A stretch of DNA of 64,000 nucleotides from Promerops cafer. Its lineage: Eukaryota; Chordata; Aves; Passeriformes; Nectariniidae. Shown in pieces: positions 1 through 12,430 of the stretch (within the stretch, counting starts at the first letter, position 1; each line of letters starts with the position of its first letter). The notes beneath the pieces were generated by a model. It searched no databases. It was not told the DNA's origin and saw nothing but the letters and a program-made list of their open reading frames with translations. Made by a program: the position numbers and the translations under genes. Location of the stretch: NCBI GenBank assembly GCA_013398275.1, contig VZSE01013231.1, positions 62,001-126,000 on the forward strand, written 5' to 3'.

Positions 1-3000
1 ATTCTTAGGGTGAAATTCTGGGCTTCTCCTGTTTGAAATCAAAACCTTGTGATAAATTTTGAGCATTGCTAAATACATCTGCACCTAATGACACACAGAA
101 AATTTCAGAAACTTTTATGACCTTCTTCTCCTTTCCATCTAAACATTTTCTTTTGCAAAGGGGAAATAAAGGCATTATTAATTTATAAATTCATTAGTTA
201 AATGAGTATCCTTGAGGGTTGAAATTCTGTTTAGTAAGAACAAGTGACCTTGTTTACCACAGAGACTGTGTCCTGTAACACTGAAAACTTGTGGGGTTCA
301 TGGGAAAAATGCATTTGCTGACAGACTGTGGGCCCCTGTGGGAAAGGAATACATTAGCTTCAACTGTTTTTATTAAAAATAGGTTCTCTAGAGAAAGAAT
401 GAATTCATTGAACTTTTCTTTACTATGGGTATCTAAAAATGAATCCATAGTTTGTATTTGGTTATATGTCTGAGATTCTTTAATGAAGGCAAACCTTATC
501 CTCCAGGCATCCTGCATCCTGCAGTCCTTGTCTTCTCTGCAGGCATATAAGTGTACTGCTCATAATTCATTAAATCAGCACATATGGTCATATCCACATT
601 CAAAAAAAGCTACTGACAGAAAGAGTGACACATCTCAAAGGACTGTGTGTTCTCATCAATATGGAGTTTGAAGAGGACATAAGAGTGAGTATTGCCATTA
701 TCAGACTTCTTGCTAAGTAGTAATGGAACTATGACATTAGAACTTCTGATAAAGAAAGAAAATTATTGTGAAAATTCAATCTAGGCAAAAAATAATGAAA
801 GAAAATAAATGAGTTTCTGATGTTCACGAGATACAAAACAAAGATATGAAAATTAACTTTCCTGCCTACAAAGTAGAGTTTCCACTTATGTTAATTCATA
901 TTCTATATTTATTTAGAAACTCCCAACCAAGTCACATTTTATGTTTTTAGTCTATACAACTCATATTCCTGTAGAATATAGGACCATTATCAGACTCCTT
1001 TAGAAAAGCCACATGATTACTCAAGCTAACAATGACAAAAATAATTATCATTAGATAGCTCAGTATCCCTTCCTAAAATTCCTAACAAGTTTTTAAACAG
1101 TACCAAGAGACTGATTCTTGCAGCTAAATTGAGGGCAGAGCCAGAAATAATTGATGTTTCTTTGACAATGACAAATAAAAAATTTAAATTACAAGGGAGG
1201 ATTTAAATTAATTTGAGAAGAAATTGAATGCCCTGGCAAGAGAGTTCATACATTGTTGCTAGTCAAAACCAAACTGTCCTAAGAGAGTCCGTTAAAGGCT
1301 AACAAAATGAACTTTGTTCTAATTTAAAGGAACCCTAATGAAATCAGCTAACAGAGGGAGTTGTATACCTTTTTAATTTTGTAGAGAGTTGTGGGAAAAG
1401 CTCCCTGCATCACTTCTGCTTTTGCCATTATCTGTACAACATAAAGTGAGTAACTGCTCCTAGGTCTGGTCCATTTCACTCACCTGAATGCCCAAAGCCT
1501 TAGTCTGAAGCCAAGATACCATTTTGCTTTTCCCCTTCCTTGACACTATGAATTAGGAGTCTAAATCCATTTGCAATGTTTTAGAAAAAATTCTTTGGAG
1601 TTCATAAGTAACTATAGCCCCAAGGATAATGGTGGGGGGGGGGTATATTCTAAACATTTTTGTTATTATTATACTCTTGCATTATTTACCATGATGAAAA
1701 GTATCTTTTTCTAATCTATGATTCCAGAAACATTGATGAATAGCTGGATGGGTAGATATATATCTAACAGACATTGTTACCTCTCATTTCAGAGGATGCA
1801 TTTCAAGCCCTGATGGAGAGGGCAGGTTTGGGATTTTTCACATTCAGAACATAGACTGACAATGTGATCAGATTCAAGTCTTTTCCTCTACCCAGTGATG
1901 TTATTGTATATGAGAGTAGGTTAAGATCCATTAAGTCCAGATGTAGGAAAAGGATAAATTATTTTTGTCTGGATTGATTTCTTGCTTTAATCCTGGTCGT
2001 TAATTGTAAAACATTAGTGATTAGAGGCTTCCAGCATGATGAGCATGGTGCCACATGCATACATGGTAGGAGACCACACCTGTTCCTATGAGCCCCTGTT
2101 ACCCAAAGGAGTAATAAATAATTAGTTACAAACCATCTTCAATTAATATTTATTCAACAGTGCTTATTAAATTAGAGGGCAGAAATGCACGGAGTTCACT
2201 GAGAAAATGCATCCACATCATTCATATTTATAACATACCTTGTTGAAAGGTAAAAACTCCTTGGAAATTCAGTAATCCAAAAAGCAGTGGCCACTATCTT
2301 TGGCTTTACATGAAAAAAATTCCATGGATAGTGCTGTGATCTGTCTGCTGGCTGAATCCTCTTTGGGGACAGCTGGCCCTGCATACCCTGGACAGGCTCA
2401 GCTGATCCTCCTTAGGCTGTGGCTGGTTTTGTTGATTTGTGCATTCAGAGCTCTCTTTTGCTTTTCCCTGAGTTAGACCAGTGATGAATGGCCAGTTCCC
2501 ATTAATCCTTCCTTCTTCACACTGAGCAGCTACAAGATTTGTCCCTACCTACCTGGTAAAACTTTTAGTCATAACAAGACATGCAATGGGAGGAAATTTG
2601 CTGTTGCATTGATTAAGGCAATTGCCCAAGGACATGAAGCAGTAAAATGGATGACCCAAGAGAAGATTCCAGAAGGTCTCCTGAGTTTAAGTCTTGTGTT
2701 CACAGTGTCACAAGTGTCACAGCAGCAAACTATCAATATACCCATTAGTAGAAAATGGGAAATGCAAAGCAGAACAAATTGGTAAATATTTGAAGAAGAT
2801 ACTCTATGGCTATTTTACATCAAAAGTGAAAGAAAAAGTTATCTTCCCCTTCCTTTCTCAAACTTTTTTAATCTGGAAAAAAGAAAAAAACATTCCTTAC
2901 ACATCATCTGCCAGAAGTTTCATTGTGCATTTAAAAGAAAGTTCACAAGAATTATTTAAAAGGAATGTAAAGACGTCTAAAGACTTTAAAAATAATTGAA

Positions 3001-6000
3001 AACAAAAGGAAGTCTCAAAAGTAATCCTTGTTGTCTTCTTCTTTTACAATTCTACTTCTCTTATGGAATTACATTTTCGTAAATCAAAACGGTGTCTTTA
3101 GTTTATGAAACACATAAATGATCCTGAAATAGAGTCAAGAACCTAGAACCCATCACAAGGCAGTTTATTATATGCCCTCAATTTTTTTTCCTTCATATAC
3201 CTTGGATCTTGATTATTTTCTACACAGTAATAAAGCAGCCACAGGACAAATAGGTGATCCACACTACCTTCTTCCTCCATCTCCAACTAGATTATTTTGA
3301 AATGTGATAGACACAGTGTCCTCGTCATTTTAAAATGATGCAGAAAATGCTCCCCTGATGAATATTGTGGTGTATAGGTTCTAGGTCTAGACAGGCAGTG
3401 AGCAGGTTCCAAATGCTACCCTTTTCTCATTCAAATCATTCTGGGCAGGTATGCTAATGACCAAGTGGAGGCATTTAAAGATTTTTTTTCAGGCCAAAGC
3501 TTGGCAATACTGAACTCTTAGCTATCTCAAGTTTGATGGTTGCAAAGAGTGTTCTATTCTAGGCTGCATCAACCTAGGAAGTTTATGAATGTCCTGTTTT
3601 AAAGTACTTAAGAACATTTCAGACCTTATCATTGAAAAGAAACTGATAACAGAATACTCTCATCCAACACGTATTTTTCAGGAGCTTCCATTCACGGACT
3701 GAATTGCAATAAATTCAGTGTTCCCCAGAGGATGCTGAAAAATCTGCTCATGGACCTTGAGTACACCTAGGAATTGTTAAGACACAATACATGGGTACTA
3801 TTAAAAGTACAGGATAATAGATGTAGAAGATTAGACACGTCCAAAGGAAAGAAAAACCTTTAAAAATGTCAACCACAGTCAGAATATTCTTGTTCATATT
3901 ACTTACTGCTGTATAAAAATTCTGGCATTTAATCATTAAGTACAAGATTTTAAAGATGTGATAAATCTGTACCAGCAATTTGTACCAGCACTTCAGCCAG
4001 AGAGATAACTTGGCAAAAACATCTGAGGAAAAGAAATAGACACAGTTCTCAATCACAATGCTAATCACACTCTAATTATCATTGCTCAGATTGACATAAG
4101 AATAATCATTAGATATTAAACAGCAGTCTTCTGTCTCAAAAATCTAATAAGGAATATGTTTGATCAAAATGCAGAATCATTATCCAGATTGACAGTACTA
4201 TTTTCCTTTTTGTTTAATTGATAAGAAAAAGATTTGCTGTATCCTCATCAAAATAGCAATAACAAAAAGTTTTAGACTCTTAATTAACTTAAATTTATCA
4301 GAAAATCTGAAGGAAGAAGAAACATCATAATTGTTCTAAGCAAGACAGTTGAAAAGAATTTGTTTTATTCAAGAAAGATATTTGATTCTCATTAAAGACC
4401 TGACAGAATAAGGTCTTTAAATAGATAGCTGCCTTTAGTGTTAAAAGTGTAACATTATTTCTAGTACATATTTCTTTTCAGTTTTCAATAGCCGGTTCCC
4501 AACATAATTTTCTTTCCCACTGTTATATTAAACACCTGGCAGGTATCAAACAGTTTTTCCATGCAGATTCTTGATACTAGACATTGGGGATGGGCGTCAA
4601 GATACTGAGGTGCCTAAATGTAGGTGTATTAGCTCCTGCTCTAGTCAATGAACACCAAAGCAAGCATTTGTGGAATGTAGAAGAGCAATTCAACTGCCTG
4701 GACCTGAGAAGTGGGAGTCAATATATTTAAATATTGATCTCTGTGTGTCGACACTACAGTCAATGGAAGCTAGAGAACAATTCAGATCTGCAAAAAGAAC
4801 ATTAGGAGCTCTATACTATTGCTTAAAAAAAAAAATCAATGCTCTTTGGGACAGATTACAAACATGAGGCAACATGAGACAGACAGGTATGGCATCGCAC
4901 CTAGAGAAAAGCAGGAAAACTCTGTCTTCTGCAGATTCAGGCCAGGAAGAATATTTCAAGAATCTTAATGTCATTAGGTGCTTGTTACTTATGTTACTAA
5001 CTCATTAATAGTGTTGTTGCACTCTGATACTCACTGCTGGGTAAAAAGCAAGAAAAACTTAATTTATTGGAATTTTGTTGTGATGTAATACTTGCACAGA
5101 GAATCAGATCTCCAGTCATCTTCTGTGACTAACTATCACAATTCATCACTGTTGATACATTTAAAATGCACACAAAACATTTAAACTTCTACACGGAAAA
5201 ACTGTCCTGTGCAAGTATTTCTGCAGGAAGAGTTTCTGTTGTCTACAAGTTTCTCACCTACACACAGTTCAGTCATGTCTGTAGCAGCAATGATCTAGGT
5301 GAGTCCTTTGAAGGCTCCACACAGAATGTTAATCAACACAGGCATCCAAACTGAACTAGACAGAGAAGGAGATGCCAAACTGTCCAAAGCTTCTATCTGA
5401 AGGGCTTCTGTAACTATTAGTCAAATATGTTATTGTGAAATTTCAAACAGTCACCTGGTTTCAAGTTGATCCATTGTCTCAAGTCTGTCCATTAATTAAT
5501 TTATGCAGGTGACTGACTGGAATGTTCCCGGAAAACCCAAAGAATTAGTTATTTATATGTACTGGTGTGCAGAGACCTGAAACCCTGCTGCCTCACCATT
5601 ATGACTAAAGAATACATACCTACAACTCACTTATAGCTTAAGTTGCTATAAGCTTTCATTGCTCTTGGCAGTAATTAGCAACAAAAACTATAAAAGCATA
5701 CATTATTAAAGTGATGTACTTTAACTATAAGCTATAAAAATAGTTTATAAAGGAAGGATAGTCCCTTTGGTATCACCACAATAACTGATAGGCAGAGCAC
5801 ACAAAGTGTGCAACATCAACTATCTGAATGCTTAGTGAAATGACAGAAAAATAATTAATAATAATTACAATAAAACAATGGAATGATGCCAAATCCCATT
5901 GGATTATACTGCAGAAAAATGACACAAATGTAACTACAGATATTATATATTTTGATGCTTGTTGCTAAAAAGCTTTTGTTTATTGGTGTGATTGGACAAA

Positions 6001-6461
6001 CTGAGAGTTAGAACTGAGCTCTGAAAATATTTACACAATCTTAATTTTCAATTTACAATTTATAATTTATTCTACTTCAGTTATGTCTAATATTGTGCCT
6101 TCTCTTTCAACAGACTTAGAAATCCCAAATAAAATTTGTTGCATTACTCAACATAAAATAGATTTGCATAATGTCAACAATTGGAAAAATACTTCCTAAA
6201 CTCATATGACTCACATAGTCAATAGCAGTTTGTGAAACATAAAAGCTCAAAGAAAACAAGGACTATCAATATTTTTAAGTTTATCAGATGTTCAGTTAGT
6301 GTCTACTTTTGCTAACATTTTTCTTGCACTATCTTCTTGCAAGAGTTTTTCTTAAACACTAATTATATGACATTTTCTAACTATAGGCTGCATATATATA
6401 CTACATGAAAACTGAAGAGGAGATTAATTTCTCTGAAGGCATAATAAGAACTTTGTTCTTG

Positions 6462-6519
6462 CCCCCACTGAATTCAATGGGAATTTTGCCATCAGCTTCA
6501 ATGAAAGCAGGTTGAGGTT
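6462..6519 (-). repeat. Probable ancient amniote interspersed repeat relic
   Basis: On the minus strand this reads as a 'ttcattgaagctgatggcaa' stretch followed by 'attcccattgaattcagtgg'. The paired 'attgaagtcaatgg' and 'cccattgacttcaatgg' phrases are a pattern I remember as recurring across bird, turtle and crocodile genomes. I recall it as an old dispersed repeat but cannot name the family. Only the core is recognisable. The call rests on memory of the motif, not on an alignment. Confidence 0.3.
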
Positions 6520-8282
6520 TTAGATAGTTGACACACAACATATTTTAAAGCCACCTGTGCAAAAGCAACCACTGAGCCACCTTCTGTTGCTACTGTTCTA
6601 CAGAATTTTCACTCTCCAATGGTATATTGCTTTCACCTATGAGCATTGATTGAACTCATCATCTGCACATTTTTAACCAGGAATCACACTTTTTACACTT
6701 AATCTCTGCTAGAATTAAGAACTTTGATTAAATGATTTATTTTGAATTTTTCATGCTTTTATCTCAGACAGTGTATATGAAAGAATCACATTTATATGAA
6801 AAGTTCAGATAAGAAGAAAATCTGTAATGCTATAAAAGTATGCCTGTTGAAAAGGTGGGGATTGGGGTTTTTTTGGTAATGAGGAAACATGTATTTTCAG
6901 TTTTTCTATATTTACTTTACAGTTGTACCAAAAAGACTCCAAATATTGAGGTCAAGTTCACGTATTTATAAAGGGATAGCAGCCATCCACATAGCTGTAC
7001 CATTCAGTTATTTGAATAAATGAGAAAGAATATATAAGTTTCAATTTTTTAAATGTAGGCAGACTGTCGTTTATTATTACTACAAAATAATTAGAGGAAT
7101 GGGTTCTTGCTTGTCATTACATTTTAATGAAAGTTTGGATAGTATGTTTTTAACTCTTCAGCCAGGATACTCTTTCCAGCATTCAATCTTATTTTCATTT
7201 GGACTGCCTGAATGCCCTCTTTTGCAACAATATAATCTGCTCTCTTGTAAAAATGCTGGCTTATTGTACTGTAAGGAGAATTGCAGAAGTATTTGGAAAT
7301 TACACAGCTCTAGTTTTTAATGTGAAAGAGTTTTCATGAAGTTTTGATGCAAGGCCTTAGAGATCAACACCAGGGTTGGGGATAGGATGTGTAGTTTGTT
7401 GCTGATATTGACTTATTTGGGTCTGCAACCAATTATTACAACCGTGGAAATCATTAAAGATTTTTTATACCGTATGGTGCTCAAATCTCAGACTTTGGCA
7501 AACCTTAAAAATATCTAAATGACAAAATATGCAGGATTTTAAGGTGGGCTTTTTGGAACATTTAGTATGTATCACATTGTAGTAAAGAGGCTGTATAATA
7601 GAATTGCATTACAAACACAAAACTCACTTCTACCCCCCTCATGAGTACTTACTGTCTCTGTGAAGAAAGCATTCATCATATATACTGAAAAACAATGCTG
7701 ATGATACTGAAATTAATGGAGTTTTTGTTTAAAAACACCAAAAAACTATTTAGCATCTACAAAAAAAGGAGTAATGGACGATGAGTTGGTTTCCTGAAGT
7801 CACACTACTGATACTGTTGATTTAGAAGTAGTTAATAGGTGAATGTGGACATGTGAGACTATTATTTCATCAGCTTTGTTATTTTGTCTCAGTTTGTAAC
7901 AGATAAAATATTTTGAAACTGTTGGACTAGACTATATAATCTGTACATAGTCAATACTCAGTGCAATACTAAAGGGAATTTAGGAAAGGCAGTCAAAAAT
8001 AGCATAAACATTGATCACGGATGCTAATAAATTATAATTAATGGTCTGTAAATTTTATTTGCATTATGGAACACTGAATACATAATAATTTTCCCATAAA
8101 ACAAATTCTCCTATGATTTTTTCATTTCATAGAGAGAAGTTCCAGTGAAGTTAGTGTGGCTCTCTGCAATTTGATACAAAATCAGGACCACTAATTTCAA
8201 TGACATCTAGAACATAATCTTACCTCAGTGTATTAGTTTTTTCTTGTTAATTTTTTTTCATTCAGTGCTGTGCCTTGTGATG

Positions 8283-8360
8283 GAAAAAAAATCCAAATAA
8301 AAAAAAAAAACTTTAAAAAATACCCAAACAAAGAACCCCCAACCCCCCCCCCCAAAAAAA
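8283..8360. repeat. A/C-rich low-complexity tract
   Basis: Successive A runs lead into a C run (about 11 C at 8343-8353) followed by A7. This is simple sequence with no coding content. It could be the degenerate tail of a retroposed element, but no element body is recognisable beside it. Confidence 0.7.
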
Positions 8361-9388
8361 CATCTAGGGTGACATCAGACATGTCTTCTTCCATGCATAA
8401 ATGGTGTACTTATTTATAGATGTGAGTAAAATTGTAAAATTTTAAAGCCCTTAAGTGACATGCAGACACAAAATTGTACATGAGTGTTGTATACCCAATA
8501 TTTAGTCCCTGAATTTCTGCTGGTAGCAATTCTGAGTTACACTCCTCTTCACTATTTGTAGTGAGTAAGGAGTTAAAAAGAATTTATTAATCTGCTAAGT
8601 GAAAGGCCACTTCTCTCAGTCAATTTAATGTTCTTAGCCATAGGCTACAGGCTTCACAATGATTTAACTTAGGCCTTGGGACTTACTGATAATTGTCATG
8701 TGCAGTTGTGGGTTTGTTTCACCTGTGGCTTCAAAGTACAGAAGTGTGAGGCCAGGCTCAGGAGGGCTTTTTCCTGTCGTTTTACACTTTTTCTGCAGTG
8801 ACTTATTTTGCTATAGTTTAATGCTGATTGTGAAATGGTCTAACTATACATGATATGGGTCTAAAAAAATAAGGAATTGCTGCATAATGAACATGTGGGC
8901 TAAAAAGGAAAGAAAGAAAGGTCAATAAGGACTTTTTAAGAACACATGAAAATAACTCCAAGCATATCCATGACTGAACAGGTGCAAGAAATCTCCACCA
9001 TCAATGTCAGGGAACTTGTGGTAAAGAATAAGGGAAACTGGTGGCCCATCCCTGAACCCCCTTTTCGTTCATTCTTCTCATTTTTCTTGAAGACTAACCC
9101 CATCATCCTTACCACTCAGAGGGATAGTAAAAGTGTGAGCACAAAGGGCAGACAATTTTTTTGTACAAGGATTGTAAATATCCTGAAATTAAAGTTTTAA
9201 GAAGTTTTGGATTAAAAGTATTTGTGTTTGCTGTATTTTTTTTAGGCTGCTAAAACTTAAGATAATAAGAGGTTCTTGAATCTACATGCAAACTATATTC
9301 ATTTTTTGCTCTCAACATAATTTTGAGTGGAAAAAACATTATAGAACTATTAACAGAGAAATATAAAAGAATAAGGTGATTTCTCAAA

Positions 9389-9404
9389 TCCCACTTCTGA
9401 CAGG
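9389..9404 (-). other. ERVL-type primer-binding site relic (tRNA-Leu-like)
   Basis: On the minus strand the motif CTGTCAGAAGTGGGA lies just past the CA-ending LTR terminus. ERVL elements are primed by tRNA-Leu, with a site of the type TGGTGTCAGAAGTGGGA; this copy keeps the TGTCAGAAGTGGGA part and has lost the leading TGG. Its place immediately downstream (in minus orientation) of the LTR is where a primer site belongs. It indicates a 5' LTR with a little internal sequence, not a solo LTR. The internal region fades into AT-rich DNA within about 50 bases. Confidence 0.5.
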
Positions 9405-9410
9405 TGAAAT

Positions 9411-10639
9411 TGTGTAGCAGTTTCAGTTTGAAACCAGGCAGAAACACCAATTTGTGTAGTGGTTTAGGTTCGCTAATCACAGGTGCGCTCACTAGGGTGT
9501 ACTTACTCATTTCTTGCTGTGAGATGGGATTAGGAGAAAAGGCAAAAAAGGCTCAAAACTTAAAAGGGTATAAAGAGAGGTTTATTGACAGTAACTAAAG
9601 GAAGAAAAAAAAATGAGAAAACAAACAAAACCCCTTCAGACTCTTCCCCTCCCCACAACCTTTTTCTTTCCCACTGTCAATGTAAAGAAACAAAACTCTA
9701 TATTTTCAGTCAGTTTACCACCCTTTAAAGTAGTCTTTCATTAGTTTGCTTGGGGAGAGAAGTCCCTCTTCCTAATTATCATGGAGATGTTCCACAAGAA
9801 AAAAAACAAGTTCTCTTGTGATTTTCAACTCACTAATAGCAGCCGCCCGGGGAAACCTGCAATCATGAAGTCCCTCCCATTTTCACACAGCCTTCCCACA
9901 GCTGTGCGTATGGGCCATGTCAGCTTATGGGGTACCAGTTTAAAGGTGAACTATTCCAAAGCAAAGGGTCTCTGCATCTATCTTCAACTCATCTTCATCA
10001 CTGGGAGCAGAAGTCATCTCCTTTGTCTCTGGGAGCACAGAATCCTCATCACTCTTCTCTTTCACTCTCTCCCTCTATTTGTTCAAAGTTCTCACAGAAT
10101 TACATAGAGGCCTTTGCTAAGTAAAGAGCCACCTCCCCATAGTTCTTTCATGCCTTACAGGGAAAAGAAAGTCTTTCTCCATAGCCTTGGCAAGAGGATT
10201 TCAGCCTCAAGATCAAGGCATCTCCTCATTCTTCTTCTCTAGAATTCATCATCTTCATCACTGACTCAGTATATCATGTTGTCTCTTTACATTCTGGCAT
10301 TTTTNNNNNNNNNNNNNNNNNNNNNNNNNNNNNNNNNNNNNNNNNNNNNNNNNNNNNNNNNNNNNNNNNNNNNNNNNNNNNNNNNNNNNNNNNNNNNNNN
10401 NNNNNNNNNNNNNNNNNNNNNNNNNNNNNNNNNNGTTTTTAACATGGGTGTTTGCAGAAGCGCATAGACCCTCTCACTGGTGTAACAAAGTGTCAATCCT
10501 CAAAGCTAATTACTGATTGGTTGTTTTTGTCAGACCTGGAGGAAGCTGCTAAGAGCTTCTCCTGCACTACTTCCAAAAATGCCCCCCTGGGCAAAATCCA
10601 CCACAGTGTGTTATTCAGGAAAATAAGGAGTTTGCTACA
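9411..10639 (-). mobile_element. ERVL-type LTR, 5' LTR of a truncated provirus, interrupted by an assembly gap
   Basis: Read on the minus strand, a candidate LTR begins TGTAGCAAACTCC near 10639 and ends CTGCTACACA at 9411, so it has TG...CA ends. It carries an AATAAA polyadenylation signal at 9586-9581 and is followed by the ERVL-type primer site at 9404-9389. The sequence between, with its C/T-rich stretches and the segments around 9620-9900, matches my memory of a passerine endogenous retrovirus LTR. A second similar terminus (CACTACACAAATTGG) sits 40 bases inside, so the exact 3' border is uncertain by that much. A 130-base N gap removes part of the element. No gag or pol frame is present, and reading frames across it are not genes. 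The far (10639) border is the weaker one. Confidence 0.6.
10305..10434. other. Assembly gap (130 N)
   Basis: A run of 130 N lies inside the ERVL-type LTR. Gaps commonly fall in repeats. Apparent reading frames spanning it are meaningless. Confidence 0.99.
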
Positions 10640-11959
10640 ATATGATTCCATATGTGTCTCTAAGAAGTAGATTTTGCCAGGCTTAAAATCTATTTAATTA
10701 TAATATTTATTATTTTAACCTTATTTCTTACAGATTGTATTGTTTATGTGTATTCTCAACGGCTAGTTCTGAAATTGAGCAAGGGCTCCACGCTGGTCAA
10801 TGCTTATGTCTGTTACAATAGGACTTAGCAAAAATTTTACACAAGAGAACTGTTCCCCAGCCAAAGCCCAGGCACAAGTTCAAATGATATATCACAAATC
10901 AAAAACTGTTAACAAGGAAGTATGAAAAAGCTCAACACATTCTGGTAAGAAGGAGGAAAAAATATATGAATGTGAACCTTACCCTTCTGTTTATCCTCAG
11001 GGTCACAGAAAAATCCCTGGCCTTTTTTAGTCACTAATACATATTTAGCCTGTGTCTTGCCAATCATGCTTTCCCAACCACGCCTCCCAACTTTTCTTAG
11101 ATTTTAAATACTGGATGGTAAAAGGCTAGAGACTCTAAAATTGTTATTATTGAGGGAAAAGGTTTTAGCTTAAACTCTATTCCTTTTTCTTTGGTTTTTT
11201 TATTTTTTCTTTTTTTTTACTATGCTCTAATGTTGGAGCATTATATCCCAATAAAAGGAAAAGCTTCAGAGATGGCATTTTCATAGACTGAGAGTCAATC
11301 AGATGCAAAATAAATCCACAGTCTTTCTTAGTTTTAGAGGTAATTGTTTCACAGAAACAAAGCAGGATGACCTTCTTTAAAGCACTGTCAGTGATGATGC
11401 CATACTGCTTTCTTCTTTTTATAAAATACTTCAGTGGCTTACTCATTTCCCCAGAACAGGAGAGACCTAGGGTCAGTGCCAGTTTCTGTCTCAGGGAATA
11501 CAAACTCTCATCTCTTATCTCCTTGGCAAATGCAATAATCAACAAGATAGTTTATTTACAGCAGCAGGAAGTGTCTCTGATCTTGTTGATTCTATATAGA
11601 AAAGATTATCTGGGATAGAGGAAAAGCAAAGGGCAAGGAAAAAGAAGAAAGTGAGAAATGTTTCTTAAACATTCCCTGTGAAATGGAGGAAGTTGCCAAT
11701 ATGAAGATATACATAAAAGACAGTTAATCCATTTTATTCAGGACTATTTCTTATAAAACACAGAAAATATCTTTAGAGCAAAGGTTGGAGCTCAGATATC
11801 TCCTCACCAGTAGCTTCTTTGGTCTGATGAAACTTAAATTCATTTTGCAGAGGTACAGTTTTAGTAGTTGGGGCTGCAGATCGATGAATCCAAACACAGA
11901 AAAAAACTCAGCACATGGCTCTTGGGGGGAACAAGCCATAGAATAACATTTAGGTTTCA

Positions 11960-12430
11960 TTCTGTCAAGGCACAGTGAGGTGAGGCTGGCCATGCCCTCA
12001 CAATATGTGTAGTTGCACAAGGTCTGGACACAGAGGGCAAGGATGTTCCTGATCAGGCTGGAGATCAGCCTGTAATGTCCATGCAAGGTCTGCCCCAGGG
12101 AGAGGGCTGTAGGCAGGGCAGAGCAAGGTATGATGCATGTCCCAGGATCCCTGCAGGAGAAGAGCTGCTTACAGAGCCCTGTTGAGGGAGCTGGGGCAGC
12201 ACCCAGGCATTCCTACAGCATCACTGAGGCTGATGGCCCCAGGCTGGTAGGGGCCCTGGGTGTATGGTTAGGGATGGGGGTCCCAGGAGTGACTGGGCAG
12301 GAAGAGTAAACCTCCTTATGGGACTGAAGTCTAGGGCAGATTTCCACTAGGCCTTTGTGACTGAGATCTACTATGTCCCCTATGAGCAGTTGAAATTCTG
12401 AGCTAAAGCAGAAAAGGGAAAACAACACTT
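11960..12430. other. GC-richer block of unknown origin
   Basis: This block is clearly richer in G and C than its surroundings, with many CCTG, CAGG and GGGG words. Open frames of 111 and 71 codons occupy the minus strand, but neither shows a domain I recognise and the two are not joined by evident splice sites. An old transposable element (internal LINE or endogenous retrovirus sequence) or a decayed retrocopy would fit. I cannot decide between these. Confidence 0.4.

Larger units (their letters stand above)
1..9388. other. AT-rich non-coding stretch, no gene seen
   Basis: No gene is supportable here. The open frames are short (101 and 106 codons at most), lack flanking splice signals and resemble chance frames in AT-rich DNA. 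A G10 run lies near 1634-1643. An A/C-rich low-complexity patch occupies 8283-8360, and a probable ancient repeat relic lies at 6462-6519. On the minus strand a fair splice donor (AACAAG then GTATGT, near 2240) follows an open frame, but no convincing acceptor pairs with it. The rest shows nothing I can name. Confidence 0.6.

Noticed and set aside
10276..10496. Frames reading through the 130 N gap
   Set aside because: They consist mostly of unknown residues inside an LTR.
11177..11545. 122-codon minus-strand frame with a Lys-rich tail
   Set aside because: The tail is encoded by a T-rich simple tract and no domain or splice structure supports it.
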